A stretch of 64,000 bases of DNA, from NCBI GenBank assembly GCA_030407315.1, contig JALQPE010000979.1, forward strand, positions 1 through 64,000, given 5' to 3'. This document shows positions 10,158 to 19,358 of the stretch, one piece after another. The DNA comes from Asparagopsis taxiformis. Its lineage: Eukaryota > Rhodophyta > Florideophyceae > Bonnemaisoniales > Bonnemaisoniaceae. Each line of letters opens with the position of its first letter. Position 1 is the stretch's first letter. Under the pieces are notes generated by a model that made no database searches, was not told the origin of the DNA, and was given only the letters and a program-made list of their open reading frames with translations. The position numbers were made by a program, and so were the translations under genes.

Positions 10158-11361
10158 GGATGGTGAATTCACCGAAGACGGTTATTACGGCTTGGAGCCT
10201 GGCCATTATTCTGACGGTGATCCTGAGTCGTACAAGTATCAGCCTATTGGCGAAGCGTTTGTGCCGCGTCCGTGGTGGAATTCCGAGATGGGAGGCCCGA
10301 GCGGTCGCTCTCCTTATGCAGGACGGAGCTTTGCTCCTGTTGCTCCCTTACCACCCAGTGGTTCTGATGACTTGTATGAAGGTTCGGTCCCCATGGATAC
10401 CACGCCTACCGCGTCAGCCCCTCAGCCTGTGGCTGCTCCGTCATCCCAGATGGGTCCTGCTATGGAGGCGTTTCTAACGTCCGACAAAGGCTCTGAGCCA
10501 TCCGTAACCGGTGATGACGGTACTCCGCGTCAGCCTTCCGCTGTGAACATCCTACGTGGGGAATTATCCGGTCGGGAGTTGATGTCACTCCCAGAGGTGC
10601 GGCGGTTGGCCAATGAGATCGGGGATGGTACGGTCGCTTCCGTTTTCGTCTCGGCCAATGGGCGTTTCCTCGTGGATTCTGCGTTGGACACGCTTGCGCT
10701 TACGTGTGTCACGTTGGCTAGTCGCTACAAGCACGGACGCGAGCAGCGTAATGCCGCCCGGGAGCGCCTTCGCGAAGAGCGAGAACGACGCCGCGTGGCA
10801 GATAAGGAGATAGAGGCTGCACGCCTTGAAGCCGCAGAATTGCGTACCCGGATTGGGGAACTGGAGGGCGAGTTAGGTGACGCCAGGCGTTTGCTGGAGC
10901 AAGCGGCTTCAGCCTCGCGCGTTATTCCCGGGGAGGGTGAAGGAGAGGCGGCTCAGCCTGGTTATTCACGTCGTCGTGCTAGGTCTCTCGATGAGGGTAT
11001 TCCCGACCGCAATGTGCGTACTCGACTTCGTTCCCCTGAGGGTGCTGCTGCTGCTCGTACTTCTTTGCTTGCGCAATTGGATGCCCGTCTAGGGTCGCCT
11101 GAGTCGCCAGATGTCTCTCCGCGTTCCGCGTCCGTCCCTGTAGTTGGGTTACCCGCACCTGCGGTCGCGCCTTCGCATGGCCCTGTGCCTGCCCGTCGTC
11201 GGGGTAGCGGTGCTGTTCCGCAGCGCGGCTTGCGTCGCAATCCCACGTACGCTAGGGTTCCACCCCGCCATCCTCGTCCATCGACGAACGTGCGTGCGTT
11301 TGCCCCTACGGCACCCTCCGCATCCCAGCGGCCTCGGCCTTCGAGCCATTATCGTCGCTAG
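10114..11361 (+). CDS. antisense ORF 2 of element B (about 390-415 codons), coiled-coil protein
   Basis: The frame opens at 10,114 and overlaps the end of the 545-aa ORF by about 40 nt in the +1 frame. It has no ATG near its start: the codon at 10,192 is TTG and the first ATG is near 10,289. It carries a Pro/Ser-rich stretch, then a long charged coiled coil (residues about 175-245 from 10,192; REQRNAARERLREERERRR), and ends Ser/Pro/Arg-rich (SSHYRR). The family-A protein has the same order downstream of the shared block: a coiled coil (RLATERAISERL) and a basic end (KRSRRY). This is therefore best read as the C-terminal half of one protein, joined by a frameshift mutation or a programmed +1 shift. 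Confidence 0.65.
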   Translation, partial: NHREGSTAELPPYRRDGEFTEDGYYGLEPGHYSDGDPESYKYQPIGEAFVPRPWWNSEMGGPSGRSPYAGRSFAPVAPLPPSGSDDLYEGSVPMDTTPTASAPQPVAAPSSQMGPAMEAFLTSDKGSEPSVTGDDGTPRQPSAVNILRGELSGRELMSLPEVRRLANEIGDGTVASVFVSANGRFLVDSALDTLALTCVTLASRYKHGREQRNAARERLREERERRRVADKEIEAARLEAAELRTRIGELEGELGDARRLLEQAASASRVIPGEGEGEAAQPGYSRRRARSLDEGIPDRNVRTRLRSPEGAAAARTSLLAQLDARLGSPESPDVSPRSASVPVVGLPAPAVAPSHGPVPARRRGSGAVPQRGLRRNPTYARVPPRHPRPSTNVRAFAPTAPSASQRPRPSSHYRR

Positions 11362-11636
11362 GGACAGGCAATTGCCTCCGCACAAACCTCTAAGGGTAGT
11401 TTGAACACGCTTTTGCGTTGCGCCTTTGTTCATCAGGTAGTCCTGAGGCACCTCTGAGGTACATTAAAGATACATCATCACGATGACGTGTGAACTTGTT
11501 TGTTGAACCCCTATTGGCCAAATTTCATTTTTCGAAAAATCTTAATTTCCATACTGGCTCCAGTTGGCGGTGATAAAGTGCGCCCTTTCTGGGTTGACCT
11601 TCCGAGGCTCGGTAGCTCCACCCGGTGGATGCCTTG
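11362..11636. other. intergenic gap between the convergent antisense and pol frames of element B
   Basis: 275 bp between the stop of antisense ORF 2 (+) and the stop of pol (-). Transcripts of the two strands would have to end here or overlap. Nothing else is seen. Confidence 0.5.
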
Positions 11637-14600
11637 TTAGGTTCTCGTCCCTGAGGGGTTATGCAACTTCTTCCCACTTCTGGGTGTGCGCGTGCGTGTT
11701 CGGCGCGGTGGCCTGTCACCCTTACGGTGTTGCGTACGACGGAAGTACCGTGATGCCCATTCGGGGGGAACATTCGCTCGTTGCGTCCATGTTGGCTTGC
11801 GGTAGCCATACCACTTCACAAGGAACCATTGTTCCCCATCGTCGTCAGTGACGTAGTCTATAAGATCATCGATGGGATACTCCTCATCCGAGGTTGTGCA
11901 TTTCGCATCGCCACTTCCCTCTGGGGTTTCCTTCGTCCCTTCAGGGAGTGATGCTTGTTCCGAGTTCGGTCGGGTGCCCGGTGGCGCTTTTTCTTCTTCT
12001 TCATTGGGAGTGGTTTCCCATGACCCTATGGGGTTCGCCGTCGCCTTTGAGCGAGTGTTTCGACCCTGTTTGGGGTTTGCCATCCGGGTGGGTGCTTGTC
12101 TTGTTAGGTGCGCGGTGCGCGGTTTCGTTCCCGCTAAAGGGGTTGCCTCTCGTTGAGGAGGGGTCGGCGTCTGTGGACGTGCATCGCTTAAGCGTCGCTT
12201 GTTCGCGTTTCCGCGAGTTGGATGCCTTTGGGCTGAGTCTGTGGCGTCAGTGCGTGCCCCACTCTTTCGAGTTGTTCGCTTGTGCGATGGATGAGCCCTA
12301 TCAGGGTTGGGACTTTGGTCCGCATCTGCCTGGGCAGCGCGTGCGTCTCTACTTCGTAGGTTTCTTCGCAATTGTGTGCGGTCGCGGTCGGTTGGCACCT
12401 GGTGCATGGGTGAACGACTTGGGTCGTGTGCATCGCTCCCAATTGTGGGTGAGTTACCGAAAGGGGTACGGCTACTAGGTTCATCCCTCGAGGGAGTTGC
12501 AAAATTTTGGCTTACGCGCATAGCGTCTGGGGCCCCCTCCTGAAGGGTGGTTTGTCCCAAACCACTATCTTCTTCGTTTTTCCTAATTGTAGGTTGCTGC
12601 GAAAGCGGTGGATGACCCGTGGTGGGAAGTTCCTGAGTAGGAGTTGGCGGAAGTGACTCGCTTTGTGCGTGTTGTTGGCCGTTGCCCTGTGGTTGTTGTG
12701 TTTGCGTACTCGGCGCGAGGGCGTCTGCACCTGATGGTGATGCTTGTGCGTTGGCGGAATGTGGCCTCGGTGGCAAGGTGGGTTCCTCGGTTGGACGCGG
12801 GGCGAGCGCGACTCTATCGAGACTAACCTTTTCGGTGATACCATCGCGGTCGATGTAAACCGTTCGCCGTCCTGCACGGATAACCCTGTAGGGACCTTGA
12901 GCTACTGGCGTTAGCTTGTTCCGTTCACGGACTTCTGGATTGTCCAGGTAGACATAATCATCGGTAGTGATGAGTCGTTTAGACTTCCGGATCGACCGGT
13001 CGAAGTTACGCTTGTAGCGTGCTTGCGCGCTGTGGAGGCGTTTACCTGCCAGCTCGATGGTGTCCGTAATACGGCGTAAGAAGTCTTGCTTCGTGAACGC
13101 GTCCGGCGTTGCCCTCCTTTCCACCGAATGGTGTGTCGCATATGGCGGTGGAGGTCGGCTTAGGATGAGGTCGAAGGGTGTGGTTCCCGTTGTGCGATGC
13201 ACGTGCGTATTGTACGCATAGGTTAACCCTGATGCGTAGACATCCCAGTCATCCTGGTTATCATTGACGTAATTACGTAGCATGATCAACAGAGTACGGT
13301 TATACCGTTCGACTTGCCCATTTGTCTGGGGATGGTAAGCCGTCGTGAAGACGTTCTTCGTTCCTAACTGGAGGCAGACGGCCTGGAAGAACTTCGACGC
13401 AAACTGCGGACCGTTATCGGATAATAATGTCCGTGGGGGACCATACTTAAACACCCAATGTGTACAAAAGGCTACTGCCACATGGTAAGCCGTGATGCTT
13501 CGCAGGGGCACCACTTGGGTGAGCTTGGTAAAGCGACACGATATCACCAGTAGGTGCACGTTACCCTTCTTGGTACGAGGTAGCGGACCGAGGAGGTCAA
13601 TTGCAACGTCATCCAATGGTGTGGTAGCTGGGAACAGCTGAAGGGTACTCGCATGTTTGCGCAACCGTAGCCGGTTCCTTGCACACGCTGAACAGCGTTC
13701 AACCGTTCCGGTTATGTCCGCAGCCATTGCAGGCCAGTAATACGATAGGCGCATCGTGTCGTACATACGATTCTGACCAGGATGTCCTGCCAAGATGCCG
13801 TGGTGGCACATCGTCAATAGACGTAGCCGCAAGGCTTTGGGTACCACAATCTGGGATGACCCGTCCAGTTTGGACTTCCTACAAAGGACACCATCTTCAT
13901 CTTCGAAGAAGAGAGAGTCAGACTTCTGAGAGGCCAGGGCCTGTTGACAGAAGTCGTCAGATTGTTGCTCTTCGAGCCACTCTTGGAGAGTTATTGGGCA
14001 ATAGTTTTCCGTTTGCGGATGAGTCGTAAGGACGGGGGTACCCTTGGGGGAGGAAGTCCCATTTGCTTGAGGTCTCGCTAGAGAAAGGTCGTAGAACCAA
14101 ACATTTGTGTCATCATCCAAGGATGTTTCACCTTGCGGTGCGTGTGTGGCCAACAGAGTTGGTATTTCATCATCGATGATGACAGGCGTCTCGCCGTTAG
14201 TTTCAACACGCGAAAGGGCGTCAGGTAGTTGGTGAACCCGACCGGGACGGTAGATGATTTGATAATCGAATTCTGCAAGTCGGAGGCGCCAGCGGCATAG
14301 TCTCCCTGAAGGGTCATTGATATTCATAAGCCAACGCAGCGCGTTATGGTCCGTTCGGACGACAAACTTTGTTTGTTCCAAGTATGGACGTAGGATAGTG
14401 ACAGCCCATACAACGGCTAAGCATTCTCGCTCCGTAGGGGAGTAACCTCTTTCAGGTTTAGTCAGCGTGCGCGACCAATAGCCAATTGGCTTGAGATCAT
14501 TCTCTTCCCCTTGCTGCTGAAGCAGAGCACATCCTATTTGGTACGCGGAAGCGTCCGTATCCACGGTGTAGGGTTGACCCAACTTGGGTAGAGCCAGTAT

Positions 14601-16667
14601 CGGCGGCTTGGTCATGACCTCCTTGAGAGCGTTGAACGCGCATCGTTGGTCCTCGGTAGGAGGTTCTTTCCCGAATTTAGGGAGGCTGTCTTTGGTCAGC
14701 ATTTCGTTCAAGGGGTGCGCAATTGCGGCATACCCTTTGATGAATCGTCGAAAGACGCCACAGCTTCCGAGGAAGGATCGCATTTGCGTAGGCGTTTGCG
14801 GAAAGATCGCGTCAGCGATAGCCGAAGTGGCGTTCTGTGCAACAGCTAGCTTTCCTGGCATCACGACATGTCCCAGGTAGTCAACCTTCTTTTCGAAGAA
14901 ATGACACTTTGTCAACTTCAGGGTGACACCTGCTTCCCGTAGGAGGGAGAGTACTTGGTCCACATGGTGGAGATGTTCGGCCTCGTCCCGAGAGAATACG
15001 ATCACATCGTCTAAGTAAATCAGACAGGTCTGCCAGCGAACGCTGCTAAGAATAATGTCGATGGCACGCTGAAACGTTGCCGGTGCATTCTTCAAGCCAA
15101 AGGGCAAACGCTTAAAGCGATATGTCCCCAAATGGGAGGTGAATGCCGTTTTGTCACGGTCGTCCTGTGCAACAGGGATCTGCCAGTAACCAGAGTTACA
15201 ATCCAATGTGGTGAATACTTGAGCATCTCCGAGGGAGTCAATACAATCATCCATTCGTGGAAGGGGGTACACATCATTGACAGTGATGTCGTTAAGACCC
15301 CTATAGTCGACGCAAAAGCGTAATTTACCATCCTTCTTTGGGACAAGAACCACTGGGCTAGCCCATTCGGAGGTCGACGGTTCGATCACTCCTTTTTCCA
15401 ACATGCTGGTTATTTCCTTACGGGCAACCTCTCGACGAGCGGGTCCCATCCGGTAGGGTTGTTGCCGTCGAGGCTTACTTCCTTCGATAATATCGATTCG
15501 GTGTTCCGTAGCGCGGATGTCCCCGAGGGATCCATCCCACATGGACTCGTGTCGAGATAGCATGCTAAGGATGCGTTCCCTCAACGGGAGTTGACCAAGG
15601 TGGTCTAGAGAGACTTCTTGCTTCCAACTTGATGGTTGTGTGGCCTCGGCCTCTTGCTCCTGATGGAGAGTAGTCACCATAGTGGAGGCCTCTTGGGAGG
15701 AAGGGTTAGAGCGGCTGAGAGCCATGGGGCGCATTGGCCGTTCGGGTGCCCGAAGGGCATAGCCTATAATTGTCCCTTTTGGGAGGTACTTGTCGGATGT
15801 ACCGAAGTTAGTTAATATAGTCAGGAATTCCTGTTGCGGGATGACTTCCGCAACCCCATTCGGGATAGAGACACGATGTCGGTGAAGGATCCGATCTCTC
15901 GGTGTGAGTATACTCAAGCCACCACCGGCACACACAACAGTAGTTGTCACTTGACTCCGCGGAGGAATATTCACACTTTGTGACAATCGAATGCCATGAG
16001 GCTGGCGGTCTAAGTTAATCCCATTAGAGGGTCGCGCGGCATCCACGTAGCACGAAAGGGTGGGGGATGTTTTACGCGTAGGCGACATCACTAGGATAGC
16101 TATCGACCCGCCGTCGTGAATATCAATTCGTTGGGCCCGGCACCTAATTGCGTCTACGTGGGTATTCATTGCCCCAGTTCCCAAGATGAGGGGTACGGCC
16201 AACTTAGGCGCGACGAAGAATTCTTCCTCAAAGGACTTGTGGCCTAACTGTAATGACAGTAATATCTTGCCTTTTATCCGAAGAGGATTGCCGTTAGCAT
16301 CGGCCAGTTGCGGAACTTTCCCCGTAGGGACTTGGAATTGTTCCCAATTGTGGGGTAAGCTCCTTTCGTGGATGACCGATGGTCCGGACCCGGTGTCCAT
16401 TACCATACGCATAGGCGTGAGAACTGACGGATCGAGTCCGATGGAACCCATTACTACGTAATGGGCGGCCTTAAGCAGGCATGAGGCTTTCGGCCTTGAG
16501 GTTCGAGTCCCTGTGGGGGAACCCGAAGGGGTTGGTGTCTGGGAAAGACTTTGGTCCCTAGAGGGAGTTGCAGCCTTTTCCTGCGGAGGTGGTTGTGGTG
16601 AGATGTCCACCGAGTAGCGTAATCGCTCCACCTCCTGACGGGAGTGCGACACCTCACTCCCCGTCAT
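11637..16667 (-). CDS. pol: Pol polyprotein of element B (1,676 aa): protease, reverse transcriptase, RNase H, integrase, chromodomain
   Basis: Pol copies the RNA genome into DNA and integrates it. Domains in order: aspartic protease with DTGSG at residues about 91-95; reverse transcriptase with FTTLDCNSGYWQIPV and the catalytic YLDD near 549; RNase H (DTDASAYQIG, ERECLAVVWA, RTDHNALRWL); integrase with its HHCC zinc region near 955 (HHGILAGHPGQ...CSAC), the D-D-E core (DLLGPL, LSDNGPQF near 1,078, VERYNRTL), and a Pro/Ser/Thr-rich spacer; and a C-terminal chromodomain near 1,591-1,645 (FLVKWYGYRKPTW). All catalytic motifs checked are present and the frame has no stop. The ATG overlaps the gag stop as TAATG, so translation is probably by termination-reinitiation rather than by frameshifting. 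The chromodomain places it among the chromodomain-bearing Ty3 elements. Confidence 0.96.
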   Translation of the reverse strand: MTGSEVSHSRQEVERLRYSVDISPQPPPQEKAATPSRDQSLSQTPTPSGSPTGTRTSRPKASCLLKAAHYVVMGSIGLDPSVLTPMRMVMDTGSGPSVIHERSLPHNWEQFQVPTGKVPQLADANGNPLRIKGKILLSLQLGHKSFEEEFFVAPKLAVPLILGTGAMNTHVDAIRCRAQRIDIHDGGSIAILVMSPTRKTSPTLSCYVDAARPSNGINLDRQPHGIRLSQSVNIPPRSQVTTTVVCAGGGLSILTPRDRILHRHRVSIPNGVAEVIPQQEFLTILTNFGTSDKYLPKGTIIGYALRAPERPMRPMALSRSNPSSQEASTMVTTLHQEQEAEATQPSSWKQEVSLDHLGQLPLRERILSMLSRHESMWDGSLGDIRATEHRIDIIEGSKPRRQQPYRMGPARREVARKEITSMLEKGVIEPSTSEWASPVVLVPKKDGKLRFCVDYRGLNDITVNDVYPLPRMDDCIDSLGDAQVFTTLDCNSGYWQIPVAQDDRDKTAFTSHLGTYRFKRLPFGLKNAPATFQRAIDIILSSVRWQTCLIYLDDVIVFSRDEAEHLHHVDQVLSLLREAGVTLKLTKCHFFEKKVDYLGHVVMPGKLAVAQNATSAIADAIFPQTPTQMRSFLGSCGVFRRFIKGYAAIAHPLNEMLTKDSLPKFGKEPPTEDQRCAFNALKEVMTKPPILALPKLGQPYTVDTDASAYQIGCALLQQQGEENDLKPIGYWSRTLTKPERGYSPTERECLAVVWAVTILRPYLEQTKFVVRTDHNALRWLMNINDPSGRLCRWRLRLAEFDYQIIYRPGRVHQLPDALSRVETNGETPVIIDDEIPTLLATHAPQGETSLDDDTNVWFYDLSLARPQANGTSSPKGTPVLTTHPQTENYCPITLQEWLEEQQSDDFCQQALASQKSDSLFFEDEDGVLCRKSKLDGSSQIVVPKALRLRLLTMCHHGILAGHPGQNRMYDTMRLSYYWPAMAADITGTVERCSACARNRLRLRKHASTLQLFPATTPLDDVAIDLLGPLPRTKKGNVHLLVISCRFTKLTQVVPLRSITAYHVAVAFCTHWVFKYGPPRTLLSDNGPQFASKFFQAVCLQLGTKNVFTTAYHPQTNGQVERYNRTLLIMLRNYVNDNQDDWDVYASGLTYAYNTHVHRTTGTTPFDLILSRPPPPYATHHSVERRATPDAFTKQDFLRRITDTIELAGKRLHSAQARYKRNFDRSIRKSKRLITTDDYVYLDNPEVRERNKLTPVAQGPYRVIRAGRRTVYIDRDGITEKVSLDRVALAPRPTEEPTLPPRPHSANAQASPSGADALAPSTQTQQPQGNGQQHAQSESLPPTPTQELPTTGHPPLSQQPTIRKNEEDSGLGQTTLQEGAPDAMRVSQNFATPSRDEPSSRTPFGNSPTIGSDAHDPSRSPMHQVPTDRDRTQLRRNLRSRDARAAQADADQSPNPDRAHPSHKRTTRKSGARTDATDSAQRHPTRGNANKRRLSDARPQTPTPPQREATPLAGTKPRTAHLTRQAPTRMANPKQGRNTRSKATANPIGSWETTPNEEEEKAPPGTRPNSEQASLPEGTKETPEGSGDAKCTTSDEEYPIDDLIDYVTDDDGEQWFLVKWYGYRKPTWTQRANVPPEWASRYFRRTQHRKGDRPPRRTRTRTPRSGKKLHNPSGTRT

Positions 16668-16669
16668 TA
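16665..16669 (-). promoter_or_regulatory. overlapping gag stop / pol start, TAATG
   Basis: On the minus strand the gag stop TAA and the pol start ATG share one A (TAATG). UAAUG is a known stop-restart arrangement, for example in the SART1 LINE element. Its presence between two intact frames suggests coupled translation. Family A has ATGA at the same junction (62,827-62,830). Confidence 0.85.
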
Positions 16670-18592
16670 GTTTTCCGACGACGTTTCGGAGTCGTCGGTG
16701 GTGTCTAGGGCGTCGGCAACGTCTTGAGCCGTTACGGAAGATCCGTTACGTTCTAAAACGTCTTGCCTCAGAGGGCCCGATTTGGGATGATTTTCGTCAT
16801 CGGCGAACGCAACCATGCGTGTTGGAGGGTTTGACCGTTGGAGCACGGCTTTAGGGTAATCCCTTTTTCGGTTGAACCTATTGGACTGGCGCTGTTGGCG
16901 GCGCATAACCTGTTCCGGTTCTTGCTGGTAAGCGTAATTCGCAAAGGCGAAGTAAGTTCCCACTGAGGGTAGTAGGTAAGGGCAAGTGTACAACACGTGC
17001 CCCGGTTGGCGACAGCCAGAGCATCTCCAAGTAACAGCCCCTTCGGGGATCATACTCTCAGCGAGTTTAAGATGTTCTCCCGTTAGGGTAGGGGCCTGCA
17101 TTGGCGCGCCCATTGGGTTCCCGGTAGGGGAAGGTAATGTCGGCGGTGGGGTCCGCGGTATTGCGGACGGTTCTCCGGGTACGGTAGCGAGCAACGCTTT
17201 GCGTTTACGGTCCGCGATTTCCCGAGTAGGGTAAGCCTTAGGTTTCGCGGGTAGCGATGCTCGTAAAGAGTCCCCGAGTCCTTTAGCAAGGTTACGGACG
17301 GCCAGAAAATCTTCTCCACCACTGCGGCCTATAGTCACCTTGACGGTGTGTTTAACCTCTGGGCGTAGGCCCTTGAGGTAATAGTTGACCAAGTCTCTTT
17401 CCGAGAAGACGTTCGCACACAGGAGAGCAGCGTCCTGCAGTCTGTCTGCGTATGCAGCTTCATCTTCATCCGGCCCTTGCCGTATACGCGTTACCGCGTC
17501 ATAAGCGTCCGCTAGGACATTGTCCGTTGCGTAGCGAGCCAGAAGGGCGTTAACGGCTTGCGGCCAAGTGATCTGCTGATGCAAATGGTTGAGAAGCTTG
17601 CGCTTTCGCGCCTCGGCGGCGATAAACCTTTGAGGTTCTCCTTCTAGGAAATACTTGAGTAACTTGGTAGCTTCTCCCTCCGAGACTCCGCATGAATCAC
17701 ATGCATCTTGAAATTCCGCGAGGAACCGGAGGATATCGATGGGTTCCGTACCATCGAACGGCGTGAATGACGCGTTGAAATTACGGATCTTCTCCGTTAG
17801 CTTATACAAGCTTCTTGTTTTCCCCATTGGGGTGTCGGTCGTTAGGGACTTGTTCTTGAGTCGATAGTACCGATAGGAGACCACTAGGTCGAACGCAGGT
17901 TCGCGGGCTTTCAAAGGCACTAAGCCTTCCTCAAGAGGTCCTTCTTCATCGTCCCACGAGGTATTTTCCGGTGCAGATCCGGTGGCACGAGTGTGCTGTC
18001 TCGTGCGAGAGATATTCCCTGTTTGGGATAGTGATTCGGCGAGGGCGTCGACACGGTCGGACAGATGTCGGGTTGCTTCTGCGACTTGATCCAATCGGGG
18101 ATCTTCTTCTTCCTCCCTACCGGATGTAGGGTCAGGGAAATCAGCCGATCGGATGCGGCGAGCAGGAAACTCCTGTTGTCCTAATGGACTGGCATTAAAG
18201 CCGTGAATCGAAAGCTCCTCCAGACGAGTTTCCAAAAGGGATACGCGTTTAGCGAATTCGGCTTTGACCTGATTCCAGGTTTCCGCTAGGAACTCGGCGT
18301 CCCGATCTTGGGTGGCTTCTCGGCTGGCGGCCATCAGCTTTGGCTCGACCAGTTCCATGACGGTTTCGACCGTAGCGTCCACGATTTCCGCCCTGCGGTC
18401 TTGAACAGTCTTCTCGACGACGGTGCTGAATTCAGCCTTGAATTCTTCCAACCGTTCGTTGAAGATTCGGTCGGCCCGGTCTTGCAGGGTGTTAATCACC
18501 ACGCCTTCTTCGGCGATCAGATCCGAATCGGATAAGTCGCTGGCAGGCGCTATGTCCTCACTAGAGGGTCCCGTTGTAGGGTTACGAGGCAT
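16667..18592 (-). CDS. gag: Gag polyprotein of element B (641 aa) with CCHC zinc knuckle
   Basis: Gag forms the virus-like particle and packages RNA. The N-terminal third is charged and helical (RADRIFNERLEEFKAEF, DATVETVMELVEPKL), probably coiled coil. The retrotransposon-gag domain lies near residues 265-430; it contains TPFDGTEPIDILRFLAEFQ and WPQAVNALLARYATDNVL, which matches family A (WPHVINALIKRYLQDDVL). One zinc knuckle, C-x2-C-x4-H-x4-C (CSGCRQPGHVLYTC), follows near residue 530. The start ATG at 18,592 is about 80 nt downstream of the LTR and the frame is intact to the TAA that overlaps the pol start. Confidence 0.95.
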   Translation of the reverse strand: MPRNPTTGPSSEDIAPASDLSDSDLIAEEGVVINTLQDRADRIFNERLEEFKAEFSTVVEKTVQDRRAEIVDATVETVMELVEPKLMAASREATQDRDAEFLAETWNQVKAEFAKRVSLLETRLEELSIHGFNASPLGQQEFPARRIRSADFPDPTSGREEEEDPRLDQVAEATRHLSDRVDALAESLSQTGNISRTRQHTRATGSAPENTSWDDEEGPLEEGLVPLKAREPAFDLVVSYRYYRLKNKSLTTDTPMGKTRSLYKLTEKIRNFNASFTPFDGTEPIDILRFLAEFQDACDSCGVSEGEATKLLKYFLEGEPQRFIAAEARKRKLLNHLHQQITWPQAVNALLARYATDNVLADAYDAVTRIRQGPDEDEAAYADRLQDAALLCANVFSERDLVNYYLKGLRPEVKHTVKVTIGRSGGEDFLAVRNLAKGLGDSLRASLPAKPKAYPTREIADRKRKALLATVPGEPSAIPRTPPPTLPSPTGNPMGAPMQAPTLTGEHLKLAESMIPEGAVTWRCSGCRQPGHVLYTCPYLLPSVGTYFAFANYAYQQEPEQVMRRQQRQSNRFNRKRDYPKAVLQRSNPPTRMVAFADDENHPKSGPLRQDVLERNGSSVTAQDVADALDTTDDSETSSEN

Positions 18593-18650
18593 CGTGAAGA
18601 TGATTGTGAAGGAGAATTTCTCTCAAAGAGACTTACCCGAGGGTACAAGG

Positions 18651-18669
18651 TTCTAGGTCGAGAGACCAA
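18651..18669 (-). promoter_or_regulatory. primer binding site of element B
   Basis: One base after the 5' LTR end (GCTACA) the minus strand reads TGGTCTCTCGACCTAGAA. It begins with TGG, the complement of a tRNA CCA end, and family A has nearly the same site (TGGTCTTCCGACCTAGAA). Neither tRNA gene in this window has the matching 3' end, so the primer tRNA is not identified. Confidence 0.65.
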
Positions 18670-19353
18670 TGTAGCAGGTAGAAAATCCGCTAGAGCGGCA
18701 AACCACCCGACAGGTGTCCCGAGCCTCGGTAGAGGAAGTGGTAGAGCAGATGAACCTTATAGGTACCCGGCGGGTAGTCTCGTAGAAGTGAAGGTATCGC
18801 TACCCGGAGGGGGTTGCGCGATTATAGCGCTCACGCGAGGTGCGTATTAATGGAGCAAGATGACGCAATCCGTCGAGCTGTTGGCTAACCCTAAGGTTTT
18901 CCCGGAGAGGGGTTGAACAATAGGTATGCGAACACTGTTCCTGTGGGTCGTAATTCCACTTGAGTTTACGTTACTCTAGAAACCGTGCCTACTGGCTGTT
19001 CCAGTGGCGTATTTATACTAAGTCTACTGTAAGCTAGGGTTAGTGGTTAGGAATAAATATCCAGTTAGTGACCAATCAGAACCCAATTACTGGCGCTCGC
19101 CTACCCGCGAGGTCATTGCCATTAGGCTTACATTGTAATGTATGGCTGATCAGCCTAAGTTAGAAATTTGCCCCTTGTGGGGTCTTGGCCGGGGCCGATA
19201 GGCCCGGGTGGGGTTATTTGTCAGCCTTCGTTTGTCCCAAGTATAGGAAACACGCCAGTTGGCTGGTGCCTTGTGATTGGCACATCCCTTAAGTGGGTAC
19301 CCAATAGGGAAGCGACACGCCTCGATCGGCGAGGGCCGCCAGGCGGTACGACA
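18670..19353 (-). repeat. 5' LTR of element B (684 bp)
   Basis: Partner of 6,863-7,550. On the + strand it runs from TGTAGCAGG to GGTACGACA and is followed by the second CCGTC. It should hold the promoter for gag-pol on the minus strand. Confidence 0.93.
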
Positions 19354-19358
19354 CCGTC
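19354..19358. repeat. target-site duplication CCGTC, right copy, of element B
   Basis: Identical to 6,858-6,862. The coding sequence of the interrupted antisense gene resumes directly after it. Confidence 0.95.

Larger units (their letters stand above)
6863..19353 (-). mobile_element. Ty3/gypsy retrotransposon family B, complete, 12.49 kb, with antisense genes
   Basis: Two LTRs (6,863-7,550 and 18,670-19,353) are flanked by a perfect 5-bp duplication. In gag-pol orientation (-) the order is 5' LTR, primer binding site, gag (641 aa), pol (1,676 aa: protease, RT, RNase H, integrase, chromodomain), then a convergent antisense region on the + strand (about 8,049-11,361), a polypurine tract, and the 3' LTR. 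gag and pol are both open from ATG to stop, so this is a recent and possibly still competent copy. It is unusually long for a Ty3 element because of the extra antisense region. Confidence 0.95.
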
